DNA of 64,000 nt from an uncultured Clostridia bacterium (GTDB taxonomy: Bacteria; Bacillota; Clostridia; UBA1381), in contig CAUGRT010000005.1 of NCBI GenBank assembly GCA_959602045.1, positions 1-64,000 of the forward strand, in the 5' to 3' direction. This document shows, piece after piece, positions 55,558-64,000 of the stretch. A program made the position numbers and the translations under genes. The notes beneath the pieces are model-generated. The model had not been told where the DNA came from. It did no database searches and worked only from the letters and a program-made list of their open reading frames with translations. How positions within the stretch are numbered: the stretch's first letter is position 1; the number at the start of each line of letters is the position of its first letter.

Positions 55558-55638
55558 AAGTCTGAAAGAAAATCGCTCAGAGTGCCGCTTCGCTACCCCG
55601 AGCAAAAAGTTGTGCGATGAGCAATTTTACTCAGACTT
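55558..55638 (+). repeat. dispersed hairpin element, copy 10 (distant relative)
   Basis: Outer arms AAGTCTGA (55558-55565)/TCAGACTT (55631-55638), then AAAATCGCTC / GAGCAATTTT with one mismatch. The inside reads CGCTCAGAGTGCCGCTTCGC-TACCCCGAG, which matches the family core (GGCTCAGACATCCGCTACGC-TGCGCGGAG) at 21 of 29 positions. The hairpin architecture is the same. It lies upstream of the toxin-antitoxin operon. Confidence 0.6.
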
Positions 55639-55787
55639 CTTCACCTCACTGTTATTATATACTGAATCATCCGTTTTGTCAATATATTATGATGCATTTT
55701 TTGATGTCATTTTATTCATCATTATTTACATCACCGCATTAATAACATCCCCTCGACAAAATCATCACATTTTTTCGCAAAAAACTA

Positions 55788-55816
55788 TTGCCAAATTTCA
55801 GAAAATATGGTATCAT
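55788..55816 (+). promoter_or_regulatory. promoter of small RNA unit 1
   Basis: TTGCCA (55788-55793), 17-base spacer, TATCAT (55811-55816). The block from AAAAACTATTGCC to GTCACAT is repeated at 56084. Confidence 0.65.
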
Positions 55817-55822
55817 AACAAT

Positions 55823-56047
55823 GTCACATGAGCTTAATTAAATATTATGGAACTTTTTCGCAGGTATAAACAGGTAGATAAAGTATTGTTATACTCTTTT
55901 TTGTATATTCTAACGACGAATTTGAAAAAAATGTAAATTCCATTAGTTAGAGTGTGCAAGAAAAAAATTCCATTCTGATTAGGTTTGTGTGACAACAATC
56001 GGAGTTTGCGTTTTTGCGTGCGTTGACCCCGGTTGACGCACTTTTTT
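55823..56047 (+). ncRNA. putative small RNA, unit 1 of a tandem pair (~225 nt)
   Basis: It begins at GTCACA just after the promoter. TGTCACA (55822-55828) can pair with TGTGACA (55988-55994), bringing the ends together. It terminates with GTGCGTTGAC, loop CCCG, GTTGACGCAC (56018-56041) and TTTTTT. The body is AT-rich with no convincing open frame. Unit 2 has the same promoter, end stem and terminator. Confidence 0.55.
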
Positions 56048-56089
56048 AATTTCTGCTGAATGAAATTAAAAATATTTTTATAAAAACTA

Positions 56090-56118
56090 TTGCCAAATTT
56101 CAGAAAATATGGTATTAT
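56090..56118 (+). promoter_or_regulatory. promoter of small RNA unit 2
   Basis: TTGCCA (56090-56095), the same 17-base spacer as unit 1, TATTAT (56113-56118). Confidence 0.65.
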
Positions 56119-56124
56119 AGTTAT

Positions 56125-56519
56125 GTCACATAAATTTAATAGTAATTGATAAAGCGTATACTCTCCTTGGCGAGATTGTTTATAGCCTTTTTCAGTTTGG
56201 CAAAAATGCATAGAAAAAATTACAGGCAAGCATTCTTTTAACAAAAATCGCATAATTTTCATAAAATTGCATAAAATTTTATGAAATCGCATATTATTTA
56301 GAAGTTCATAATTCGATAAAAATGCGAATCTCATGCTTCTAAATAAGAATTATTTCCGGTTATATATAATTGCCTCGGGAATTTTTATGCGATTGTAAGC
56401 TTTGTAATTTTTTGAGGTTTCAAACCAGACTGAAAATAAAACTACGCTTATTAAATTTGTGTGACAACAAATCGAGGTTTGCGTTTTTTGTGCGTTGGCT
56501 TCGGTTGGCGCACTTTTTT
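56125..56519 (+). ncRNA. putative small RNA, unit 2 of a tandem pair (~395 nt)
   Basis: TGTCACA (56124-56130) pairs with TGTGACA (56460-56466). The terminator is GTGCGTTGGC, loop TTCG, GTTGGCGCAC (56490-56513), then TTTTTT. Relative to unit 1 the terminator stem carries A-to-G changes that keep pairing by G-T. The distance from the 3' end-stem to the terminator is 24 bases in both units. The middle is longer than in unit 1 and contains many repeats of the type AAAATCGCATA / GCATAAAATTTTATG. Confidence 0.5.
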
Positions 56520-56553
56520 AATTCACGAAAAAACAGTCCAAATGCAGCGGTTG

Positions 56554-56651
56554 GAATTTCCATCTGTTTTTCGTTCTATTGCGGCTCAGACATCCGCTAC
56601 GCTGCGCGGAGTAGAACTCGCCTCCATAAAACGAAAAACAGATGGAAATTC
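56554..56651 (+). repeat. dispersed hairpin element, copy 11
   Basis: Arms GAATTTCCATCTGTTTTTCG and CGAAAAACAGATGGAAATTC are perfect complements. The core is intact. It begins about 35 bp after the unit 2 terminator. Confidence 0.92.
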
Positions 56652-56759
56652 TTTTCGGAGAATCGTTGTTGTTTTTAGGAATTGAAAGGGTGCAAAATCA
56701 AATGGAATTGCGAAATTGGGAAGAATGTCCTTAGGGAGGGATTGTTGTTATAAAATTCA

Positions 56760-56796
56760 GATCATTTTTAACCGTTTAAATGATCCTCAAACGGTT
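56760..56796 (+). other. interlocked inverted repeats (pseudoknot-like)
   Basis: GATCATTT (56760-56767) pairs with AAATGATC (56778-56785). The loop segment AACCGTTT (56770-56777) pairs with AAACGGTT (56789-56796). Both stems are 8 perfect pairs and interlock with 2- and 3-base connectors. This is either an H-type pseudoknot or two mutually exclusive hairpins. No gene is attached. Confidence 0.55.
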
Positions 56797-56934
56797 CGGC
56801 ATTTCAGCTGTCTCTTAATTTTCGTTGTCGGTGAACAGAACAGTTGGTTTTAGGCGGTTGCGGAAAAATTTAATTTTAGGCGAATTCCTGATAATATAAG
56901 TTGCCCCCTATATTTCATTTTTAAAGGTGCAAAA

Positions 56935-57033
56935 ATGAGCAGGAATTTTCTGTTCCACGATAAATATGCTTATTTTAAATTTCCGCGGCAGCCGTCGGGG
57001 GACATTCATATTTTATTTTCGGTACGGGAATAG
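56935..57033 (+). CDS. possible 32-residue small protein
   Basis: ATG at 56935 follows TTTAAAGGTGC at a suitable distance and runs 32 codons (MSRNFLFHDKYAYFKFPRQ, then PSGDIHILFSVRE) to TAG. There is no recognised family and no promoter that I can point to. It may be a remnant. Nothing else coding is seen between 55518 and 57094. Confidence 0.25.
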   Translation: MSRNFLFHDKYAYFKFPRQPSGDIHILFSVRE

Positions 57034-57062
57034 AATATGTACATAGAACAACAAATTTCGCA

Positions 57063-57097
57063 AAAAAAAAGGACTGTTCGGAGAAGTCCTTTTTTTA
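57063..57097 (-). terminator. terminator of the pst-pho operon
   Basis: Minus strand AAAAAAAGGACTT, loop CTCCGAAC, AGTCCTTTTTTTT. The stem is 8-9 pairs and symmetric, so it could work both ways. Confidence 0.85.
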
Positions 57098-57769
57098 TTC
57101 CTTTTCAATCTTATAACCCACGCCGCGCACGGTTGTAATATAGTCCGTCAAGCCTGCATGCTCCAGTTTTTGACGGATGGTTTTAATATGCATATCGACC
57201 GTTCGGGTCACGCCCTCAAAATCATATCCCCACACGCTCGACATCAGCATATCGCGCGTCACGACCTTACCGGCATGTCTGAGCAGCATTGCCAAAACGT
57301 CAAATTCGCGCATCGTCAGCGATACCGAGGTTCTCCCAACATGTACCGTTCGCGCGCTCAGATCCATAGATACCGCGCCCACGCGAATGACCTCCGAATC
57401 CGTTGCGCCGCTCCGCCGCAAAACCGCCCGAATCCGCGACAAAAGCTCCATCACGCCGAAAGGCTTGGTCATATAATCGTCCGCGCCCTCGTCCAGTCCG
57501 ACCACCTTATCAATCTCCGAGGACTTTGCCGTAAGCAAAATAACCGGAATATCCTTTAACCTTGCATTATGCTTTAACTGCTTTAAATAAGTCAAGCCGT
57601 CCGTTTCCGGCAGCATAATATCCAGTAAAATCAAATCCGGCATCCCGTTTTCCGGGTCTGCGTCCGCCGTGCAGCAGTACCCCTCCGCCTCATATCCGCC
57701 GGACTTCAAGGCATATAAAATCAATTCGCGAATTTCGTCGTCGTCCTCAATACAATAAATCTTTGCCAT
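57095..57769 (-). CDS. PhoB/PhoP-like OmpR-family response regulator
   Basis: 224 aa. The receiver has the acidic IEDDDEIRELI start, phospho-acceptor Asp50 in DLILLDIMLPETDG, Thr/Lys in ILLTAKS and DDYMTKPFG. The winged helix has SLTMREFDVLAMLLRHAG, SSVWGYDFEGVTRTVDMHI and ends TVRGVGYKIEK. Its place after phoU in a complete pst operon points to phosphate control. The expected PhoR sensor kinase is not next to it. It starts 97 bp after phoU. Confidence 0.88.
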   Translation of the reverse strand: MAKIYCIEDDDEIRELILYALKSGGYEAEGYCCTADADPENGMPDLILLDIMLPETDGLTYLKQLKHNARLKDIPVILLTAKSSEIDKVVGLDEGADDYMTKPFGVMELLSRIRAVLRRSGATDSEVIRVGAVSMDLSARTVHVGRTSVSLTMREFDVLAMLLRHAGKVVTRDMLMSSVWGYDFEGVTRTVDMHIKTIRQKLEHAGLTDYITTVRGVGYKIEKE

Positions 57770-57866
57770 GCTCCCCTCACCTCATCCTCCGTTTATATTA
57801 TAATAGCACGATCCGAACGGTTCGCGCTATCAAAACAATCTAATATTTTGTAAAATTCAAGTAAAA

Positions 57867-58535
57867 TCACAGCAGCCGAACATCATTCAGCACGCCCGTT
57901 TCGCAAAACTTCGTCCAAACCGCAATATTCACCGCATGATCGCCGATTTTTTCAAAATGCTTTGCAATCATCAGCAGATCCACGCAGCTGTCAATGACGT
58001 CGCCGTTATTTTCCGCTGTCTTTAATGCTTTCACAATCTCCGACTTCACCTCGTCAAACAGACCGTCCATCTTGTCGTCCTCTTCAATGACCTTGTTCGC
58101 CAATTCCACATCATCGCAGGTAAACGCACTGACGCATGCCCGTACCATCTCGATCGCCGTTTTTGCCATATCCTCAATCCGAATACTCTGCATCGGCTGA
58201 TGTTCTTTCGCAAACCGCAGGACAATATCGGCAATATCCGCGCCCTGATCTCCGATTCGCTCCATATCCCCGGCGACCTTCAGGGCAGTGGAAATCTTTC
58301 GCAAATCCCGCGCCACCGGCTGTTGTCTTAAAAGCAGATTCAAAGCTTTGGATTGAATTTCCTGCTCCAATTTATTCACGCTATAATCATTTTTGCTGAC
58401 CTCGCGCGCCATTTCCTCATTGCCCTTATTGAACGCTTCAATGCTCTGTGAAATGGCTTTTTCAATCATCTCGCCCATTTCAATGAACTCATTATGCAGC
58501 GCATGCAGTTCATTGTCAAATGTTCTTCTTGGCAT
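57867..58535 (-). CDS. phoU: phosphate signalling protein PhoU
   Basis: Negative modulator of the Pst transporter and its signalling. Two three-helix bundles form the fold. The metal-binding repeats are the first-half AGDMERIGDQGADIADIV (about residues 92-109) and the second-half AKHFEKIGDHAVNIAVW (about 190-206), both showing the E(K/R)IGD-A-NIA pattern. 222 aa is usual. Start MPRRTFDNELHALHNEF is taken after AGGGAGGATATTGGGCT; the frame stays open far upstream into pstB, which is not meaningful. It is 34 bp after pstB. Confidence 0.95.
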   Translation of the reverse strand: MPRRTFDNELHALHNEFIEMGEMIEKAISQSIEAFNKGNEEMAREVSKNDYSVNKLEQEIQSKALNLLLRQQPVARDLRKISTALKVAGDMERIGDQGADIADIVLRFAKEHQPMQSIRIEDMAKTAIEMVRACVSAFTCDDVELANKVIEEDDKMDGLFDEVKSEIVKALKTAENNGDVIDSCVDLLMIAKHFEKIGDHAVNIAVWTKFCETGVLNDVRLL

Positions 58536-58569
58536 AGCCCAATATCCTCCCTCTGAAATTAACTTTCCA

Positions 58570-59340
58570 TCAGCCGAACCGACCGGTGATATAATCCTCT
58601 GTTCGTGAATCCTGAGGATTTGCGAAAAGCTTTTCCGTTCGGTCAAATTCCACCATTTCACCCACGAGGAAAAATGCTGTATAATCTGCCACACGCGTTG
58701 CCTGCTGCATATTATGCGTTACGATTGCAACCGTATATTTCTTCTTTAAATCCTCCATCAGCTCCTCGATTTTTAGCGTTGAAATCGGATCCAGTGCCGA
58801 GGTCGGCTCATCCATCAGCAGCACCTCCGGCTCAACCGCCAGCGCCCTTGCGATACACAATCTCTGCTGCTGACCGCCCGAAAGTCCCAACGCGCTCTTT
58901 TTCAGCCGATCTTTCAGTTCATCCCAGATCGCGCCCTGCTTCAAGCTCGTTTCCACAATCTCATCCAGCTGCTTTTTATTCCGGATTCCATGAATCCGCG
59001 GGCCGTAGGCGATGTTGTCATATACGCTCATCGGGAACGGATTCGGCTGCTGAAACACCATACCCACACGCTTTCTCAAGACCGTGGTATCCACGCCGCG
59101 CCCGTAAATATCCTCATCATCCAGCGTAACCGTCCCGTCTATTTTCACACAGTCAATCAAGTCGTTCATGCGGTTGAGCGTTTTCAAAAACGTTGACTTT
59201 CCGCAGCCGGACGGGCCGATCATTGCCGTAATACGATTTTTATAAATATTCATGTTCACGTCCTTTAAGGCGTGGTGTGTTCCGTAATAAAGGTTCAGAT
59301 TCTCCGCCTTCATTTTGACGTCATTTACAATATTAATCAT
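58570..59340 (-). CDS. pstB: phosphate ABC transporter ATPase PstB
   Basis: ATPase of the high-affinity phosphate importer. Walker A is [20 protein letters not shown] at about residues 42-61, Q-loop [12 protein letters not shown], signature [16 protein letters not shown], Walker [14 protein letters not shown] and H-loop THNMQQA. The closing [11 protein letters not shown] is the PstB-specific end. 256 aa. The ATG at 59340 follows TGAGGAC directly after the pstA stop (4 bp gap); [11 protein letters not shown] nine codons later would also fit family length. Confidence 0.96.
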   Translation of the reverse strand: MINIVNDVKMKAENLNLYYGTHHALKDVNMNIYKNRITAMIGPSGCGKSTFLKTLNRMNDLIDCVKIDGTVTLDDEDIYGRGVDTTVLRKRVGMVFQQPNPFPMSVYDNIAYGPRIHGIRNKKQLDEIVETSLKQGAIWDELKDRLKKSALGLSGGQQQRLCIARALAVEPEVLLMDEPTSALDPISTLKIEELMEDLKKKYTVAIVTHNMQQATRVADYTAFFLVGEMVEFDRTEKLFANPQDSRTEDYITGRFG

Positions 59341-59344
59341 GTCC

Positions 59345-60196
59345 TCATGCGCCTTTCTTTAAGCTTCTCGTTATGAGCTTTGTCGCTCCGTTAATCAATA
59401 ATACCAATACGATCAGTACCAGTGCAATTCCGAATGCATTATCCACGCTGCCCTCTGCCATTTCCAGATACATTCCGATGGTCAGTGTTCCGCCCGATGA
59501 AAACAAGTGGGAAAAGATTCCTTTGGGGAGCAAATACACGCTTCCGGCAGTAAACAGCAGCGCCGCCGATTCCCCGACAATTCTTCCGATTGCCAGAATG
59601 ACCGCCGTCACAATGCCCGGCAATGCCGATGGTACAACAATCGTTCGGATGATATGCCACTTTTGCGCACCCATCCCCAAAGCGCCTTGCCGATAGCTTT
59701 CCGGTACGGTTTTGAGCGCCTCCTGGGTGGTTCGGATAATAATCGGCAGAATCATCAGCGTCAAGGTAAGGGAACCGCACAGGATGGAAAATCCCAATCC
59801 CAGTGTCTGCCCGAAAAACACCATACCGAACAGACCGAAAATAATCGAGGGGATTCCGGAAAGGGTTTCTGTTGCAAACTCGATAACGCGCACCAGTTTT
59901 CCACCCTTTGCGTATTCCGTCAGATAGACCGCCGCCCCGATACCGATCGGCGTAGCGATCAGCAGGGTGATGACAATAATATAAAGAGTATTCACCATAT
60001 ACCCCAGAATACCGAAGGTGTCATCGGCAATACTTTTGACCGTTGTTAAAAATGTCAGATTGATTTTCCCGATTCCTTTGACGGCAACATAGCCAATAAT
60101 GCCGATCAGCAGCAAGACCGCAAATACGCCGGACAGGTAAATCAACCCATACAGCACCGCCTCAAACGGATGCTTTCTTTTGTCGTAAATACTCAT
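59345..60196 (-). CDS. pstA: phosphate ABC transporter permease PstA
   Basis: Inner-membrane permease pairing with PstC. Six hydrophobic segments over 283 aa, including [19 protein letters not shown] (about 20-38), [20 protein letters not shown] (about 63-82), and the ATPase-contact EAA loop [20 protein letters not shown] (about 162-181). The final membrane helix [20 protein letters not shown] is near the end. SD AAGGGAGTACAAGA-ATG. The gap to pstC is 361 bp, unusually long for this operon, and holds a dispersed hairpin element. Confidence 0.95.
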   Translation of the reverse strand: MSIYDKRKHPFEAVLYGLIYLSGVFAVLLLIGIIGYVAVKGIGKINLTFLTTVKSIADDTFGILGYMVNTLYIIVITLLIATPIGIGAAVYLTEYAKGGKLVRVIEFATETLSGIPSIIFGLFGMVFFGQTLGLGFSILCGSLTLTLMILPIIIRTTQEALKTVPESYRQGALGMGAQKWHIIRTIVVPSALPGIVTAVILAIGRIVGESAALLFTAGSVYLLPKGIFSHLFSSGGTLTIGMYLEMAEGSVDNAFGIALVLIVLVLLINGATKLITRSLKKGA

Positions 60197-60404
60197 TCTT
60201 GTACTCCCTTCACAGAAATCCTTGTAAAATTATGTGGCTTAGACTTTGCACCCAGAATCAAACAGCGATTTGCCCTATCCAAAACTTGTTCCCGACATGG
60301 GTGTTGTTTATTTTGAATTTGTTCCCGATGTTAGATTGAGCGGATTGGGATTGGCTTAGTCTGAACCGGTTTCGGAAATTAGCGTTCTATGCTAAGCTTG
60401 TGCC

Positions 60405-60500
60405 GGAATCGGATGGGTTTGGATTCTATTGCGGCTCAGACATCCGCTACGCTGCGCGGAGTAGAACTCGCCTCCATAGAAGCCAAACCCATCCGACTCC
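60405..60500 (+). repeat. dispersed hairpin element, copy 12 (inside the pst operon)
   Basis: Arms GGAATCGGATGGGTTTGG and CCAAACCCATCCGACTCC match with one mispair. The arm sequence is the most different of all intact copies. It is in the pstC-pstA gap, so any pst transcript would contain the hairpin. Apart from this element and T-rich DNA I see nothing in 60197-60557. Confidence 0.9.
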
Positions 60501-60557
60501 TTATTGGGAAGGTTTTTTCTGTTCGCCGATTGTTTTTTCTTTTTTCGCTTTTTTTAT

Positions 60558-61562
60558 TTATTCGGATTCTGTTTCTCCTGCTTTTTTCAAAGTGACTGAC
60601 AGCAGGATGTTAATAATCATAATAAAGATAAACAGCACCAGACCGATTGTAAAGAGCGCCTGACGGTGCAGACCCTGCGAATAGGACATTTCCGCAACGA
60701 TACCGGTTGTCAAGAACCGCACGCTGTTAAACGGTGCAGGGGGATTGACTGCATTTCCGGCAACCAAAGTAATTGCCATTGCCTCGCCGATCGCACGGCC
60801 GATTCCCAATACCACCGAAGTAATAATGCCCGATTTTGCCGCCGGAATCACCACGCGGAAAACGGTTGTAATTTTCGTTGCGCCCAGTGCATAGGAGCTG
60901 CTCCTTAAATGTGCCGGAACGGCTTTCATGGAGGTGCAGCTTACGTTAATAACTGTCGGCAGAATCATCACCGCAAGGACAAAGACTGCCGAAATCAAGT
61001 TTGCACCGCCGGTCATCTGATGTTCCGGAGAATTTGCAAAAATCGCCATCTCCAACCGATACATCATCGGCTTTACAATCAAGATACCCAATAATCCATA
61101 TACAACTGACGGAATCCCTGCCAGCAGCTCAACCGCCGGATTAACAACCGCGGTCAGCTTTTTCGGGGCAATTTCCGCCAGAAACACTGCTGTCAGCAGT
61201 GCAATCGGAACACCGATGATAATTGCCATAATCGTGCCGACAATGGAGGTCAGAATAATATTTAAAATTCCGAACTTCGGTTCAGCCGCAGTCGGCGCCC
61301 AGACCCTGGAAAACAGCATTTCCTTTAAACCAATCTTGGTAATTGCCGGAACGCCGGACAGGAACATATAGACGCAAATCGCAAACACCGCCGCAATCGC
61401 CAGAATACCGCAGGCGAGAAAAACCACCGCCATGATCCGTTCCAATAAATCCTTTGAAGCTTTCATTCCGCCGTTCATCCCTTTCCGCACCAAAGGCACG
61501 CTGCTCCGTCCGAAAGAAATCCCCTCTACGGCACGATAGCTTCCTTTTAAACTGCCGTCCAT
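60558..61562 (-). CDS. pstC: phosphate ABC transporter permease PstC
   Basis: Permease partner of PstA. 334 aa with an atypically long hydrophilic start (about 35 residues, GSYRAVEGISFGRSSVPLVR) and then six membrane segments: VVFLACGILAIAAVFAICVY, IILTSIVGTIMAIIIGVPIA and others. The EAA loop is MKAVPAHLRSSSYALGATKI (about 212-231). The start at 61562 overlaps the pstS stop (TAATG) but has no good SD. MNGGMKASKDLLERIM, about 29 codons later, has AAAGGG in front and fits family length better. I keep the longer form with doubt. Confidence 0.9.
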   Translation of the reverse strand: MDGSLKGSYRAVEGISFGRSSVPLVRKGMNGGMKASKDLLERIMAVVFLACGILAIAAVFAICVYMFLSGVPAITKIGLKEMLFSRVWAPTAAEPKFGILNIILTSIVGTIMAIIIGVPIALLTAVFLAEIAPKKLTAVVNPAVELLAGIPSVVYGLLGILIVKPMMYRLEMAIFANSPEHQMTGGANLISAVFVLAVMILPTVINVSCTSMKAVPAHLRSSSYALGATKITTVFRVVIPAAKSGIITSVVLGIGRAIGEAMAITLVAGNAVNPPAPFNSVRFLTTGIVAEMSYSQGLHRQALFTIGLVLFIFIMIINILLSVTLKKAGETESE

Positions 61563-62431
61563 TATTCTGCTACAATCAAGCCGACCTTTTCAATAATCGC
61601 CTTGCCCTCGTCTGACTGCATGAAATCAAACCATGTCTTAACCGCGTCGTTCTGCTCGCTGATCTCGCCCTTTGTTGCCATTACAAACGGTCTTTGCAGC
61701 GCATAGGAGCCTGCCTTGATATTATCAACCGTCGGCTCTACACCATCAATTGAAACCGCCTTAACCGTATCATTTAAAACGTCCAGTGAGATATATCCGA
61801 TGGAGTGTGGTGTTGATGCAACCGTTGTCATAACCGCACCGGTCTGATCCAATTCCTGAGCATATGCGCACTGATCCTCAATTTTCAGAATTTCTTCAAA
61901 TGCACCTCTTGTACCCGATCCTGCCTCACGACCGATTACAACAATATTTCCGTCGCTGCCGCCGACTTCGCTCCAGTTCTTGATCTTGCCTGTGTAAATA
62001 TCCGCAAGCTGCTGCTTTGTTAAAGAGGAAACGGTATTTGCCCTATCCACAACGACCGCAATTCCGTCAATCGCAACGATGTTTTCAACCAAGCCCTTTG
62101 CTTTTTCCTCGTCCTTTAATGCTCTGGAGGAATCTCCGATGTCTGCCGAACCGTTTGCTACTGCCTCCAAGCCCGAGCCGGATCCGGTGAACTGACCCTC
62201 TGCCTTGATGGAAGGATATTTTGCATTGAATGCCTCGCAGCTTGCTTCAACCAGCTTCTTCATGGAGGTAGAACCGTTCAGGCTAACCGTTCCGGATGCT
62301 GTTGAGGTGGATGCCGATCCCGTTGCAGCGGTACTGCTTTGATCGCTGCTGCTTGTCTGTCCGCCGCCGCAGCCTGCCAGTAATGCTGCTCCCATAATTC
62401 CTGCAATTATAATTGATGTAATCTTTTTCAT
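61562..62431 (-). CDS. pstS: phosphate-binding lipoprotein PstS
   Basis: Surface-anchored phosphate receptor of the Pst importer. A lipoprotein signal, MKKITSIIIAGIMGAALLAG-C, with lipobox LAGC is followed by a Ser/Thr-rich linker (SSDQSSTAATGSAS). The PBP fold has GSTSMKKLVEASCEAF, FTGSGSGLEAVANGSADIGD and IGREAGSGTRGAFEEI; the SGSG and GSGTR loops bind phosphate. 289 aa. Start after AAGGAAGAAA-ATG. It is first gene of pstSCAB-phoU-phoB-like; a Pho-box-like repeat stands upstream. Confidence 0.96.
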   Translation of the reverse strand: MKKITSIIIAGIMGAALLAGCGGGQTSSSDQSSTAATGSASTSTASGTVSLNGSTSMKKLVEASCEAFNAKYPSIKAEGQFTGSGSGLEAVANGSADIGDSSRALKDEEKAKGLVENIVAIDGIAVVVDRANTVSSLTKQQLADIYTGKIKNWSEVGGSDGNIVVIGREAGSGTRGAFEEILKIEDQCAYAQELDQTGAVMTTVASTPHSIGYISLDVLNDTVKAVSIDGVEPTVDNIKAGSYALQRPFVMATKGEISEQNDAVKTWFDFMQSDEGKAIIEKVGLIVAE

Positions 62432-62515
62432 TTTCTTTCTTCCTTTCTTTTTGTACAAGTCCGGCAACCCATTTGCCGTACCGCTGAAGCTCTCTTGTTC
62501 TTCATTACAAAAACT

Positions 62516-62570
62516 ATTGTACCAACCCGGTGTAAAGTCTAAAACCGTTTTTATGTAAAAAAAGTGTAAA
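62516..62570 (-). promoter_or_regulatory. Pho-box-like direct repeats and -10 of pstS
   Basis: Minus strand: TTTACA at 62570-62565, 62559-62554 and 62536-62531 (steps of 11 and 23 bases). TACAAT follows at 62521-62516, and there is no good -35. TT-ACA-like boxes with an 11-base period are what PhoP/PhoB-type regulators bind, so phosphate-starvation activation is likely. Confidence 0.55.
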
Positions 62571-62658
62571 AAGATTTTACATTCCCTTAAATTCACGTTA
62601 AATTCTTAATGTTATGTAAGATTCGACAGGAACAATGTTAATACAGGAAAAAAATATC

Positions 62659-62687
62659 TTGACAAATCATGTCGGATATAAGATAAT
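62659..62687 (+). promoter_or_regulatory. promoter of carB
   Basis: TTGACA (62659-62664), 17-base spacer, GATAAT (62682-62687). The start would be near 62694, a leader of about 37 nt, with no room for a PyrR-type attenuator. Confidence 0.7.
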
Positions 62688-62730
62688 ATAATTTAGGAAA
62701 TAATATAGAATATGAACAGGAGAAACCAAT

Positions 62731-64000
<1,270 letters not shown>

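Noticed and set aside
55788..56519. CRISPR array or phage attachment sites
   Set aside because: Only two long repeats 302 bp apart with promoter and terminator content; no regular spacer pattern, no cas genes and no integrase.
57867..58694. 275-residue PhoU with N-terminal extension
   Set aside because: The extra 53 residues overlap the end of pstB in another frame, and the family starts at MPRRTFDNEL with an SD directly before it.

Overview
The window looks like chromosomal DNA of a low-to-mid GC Gram-positive Clostridia (Oscillospirales/Ruminococcaceae-like). The reasons are WalR/WalK with a YycI-like protein, a DnaD-domain protein, class III fructose-bisphosphatase, archaeal-type cofactor-independent phosphoglycerate mutase, a membrane pyrophosphatase, strong AGGAGG ribosome sites and consensus sigma-A promoters. 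This placement is inference; no rRNA or tRNA gene is visible to fix it.

Layout. 0-8 kb (mostly minus strand): patatin-like lipase, phosphoribosyltransferase, ParB/Noc, rsmG, glmM, a small amidase-domain protein, mscL, glyS. 8-12 kb: walR, walK and a YycI-like gene. 12-17 kb (plus): trmB and the branched-chain amino-acid genes ilvB-ilvN-ilvC behind a structured leader. 17-25 kb (minus): metG, an AI-2E-type permease, apgM, dnaD, thyA, an ABC-F ATPase. 25-32 kb (plus): an unknown membrane protein, then the str operon (L7Ae-like, rpsL, rpsG, fusA, tuf). 32-40 kb: carbohydrate genes (AT-rich GH78-like protein, HAD phosphatase, fbp, AraC regulator, GH2 enzyme). 40-45 kb: prfB with its programmed frameshift, ptsG, a CNNM/CBS protein, and an AT-rich patch with a broken SLOG gene and an XRE regulator. 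46-51 kb: ftsH, two ECF ATPases, a methyltransferase. 51-55 kb: a pilin-like/Ig-like protein, hppA, a MazF-type toxin-antitoxin pair. 55.5-57.1 kb is a 1.6 kb gene-poor stretch dense in RNA-like signals. 57-62.5 kb is the phosphate module pstS-pstC-pstA-pstB-phoU-phoB-like. At the right edge carB begins.

The main unexplained feature is a dispersed family of about 95-bp hairpin elements. There are eight well-preserved copies, a truncated copy, a half copy, a diverged copy and one distant relative, all between genes. All share a core of about 42 bp (CGGCTCAGACATCCGC-TACGCTGCGCGGA-GTAGAACTCGCCT). Each is enclosed by 20-30 bp arms that differ between copies yet remain complementary to each other within a copy. 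A second dispersed module is a small GCCGC/GCGGC hairpin fused to a Shine-Dalgarno sequence, placed directly before at least six unrelated start codons. The 55.8-56.5 kb region holds two tandem units that look like a duplicated small RNA (same promoter, same end-pairing stem, same terminator), followed by a pseudoknot-like motif. Smaller points include S12 with Arg at the streptomycin-site Lys88 position, a promoter whose -35 box lies in a terminator loop, a tandem 109-bp repeat before fusA, and a single in-frame TGA at a probable Cys codon of a SLOG gene.
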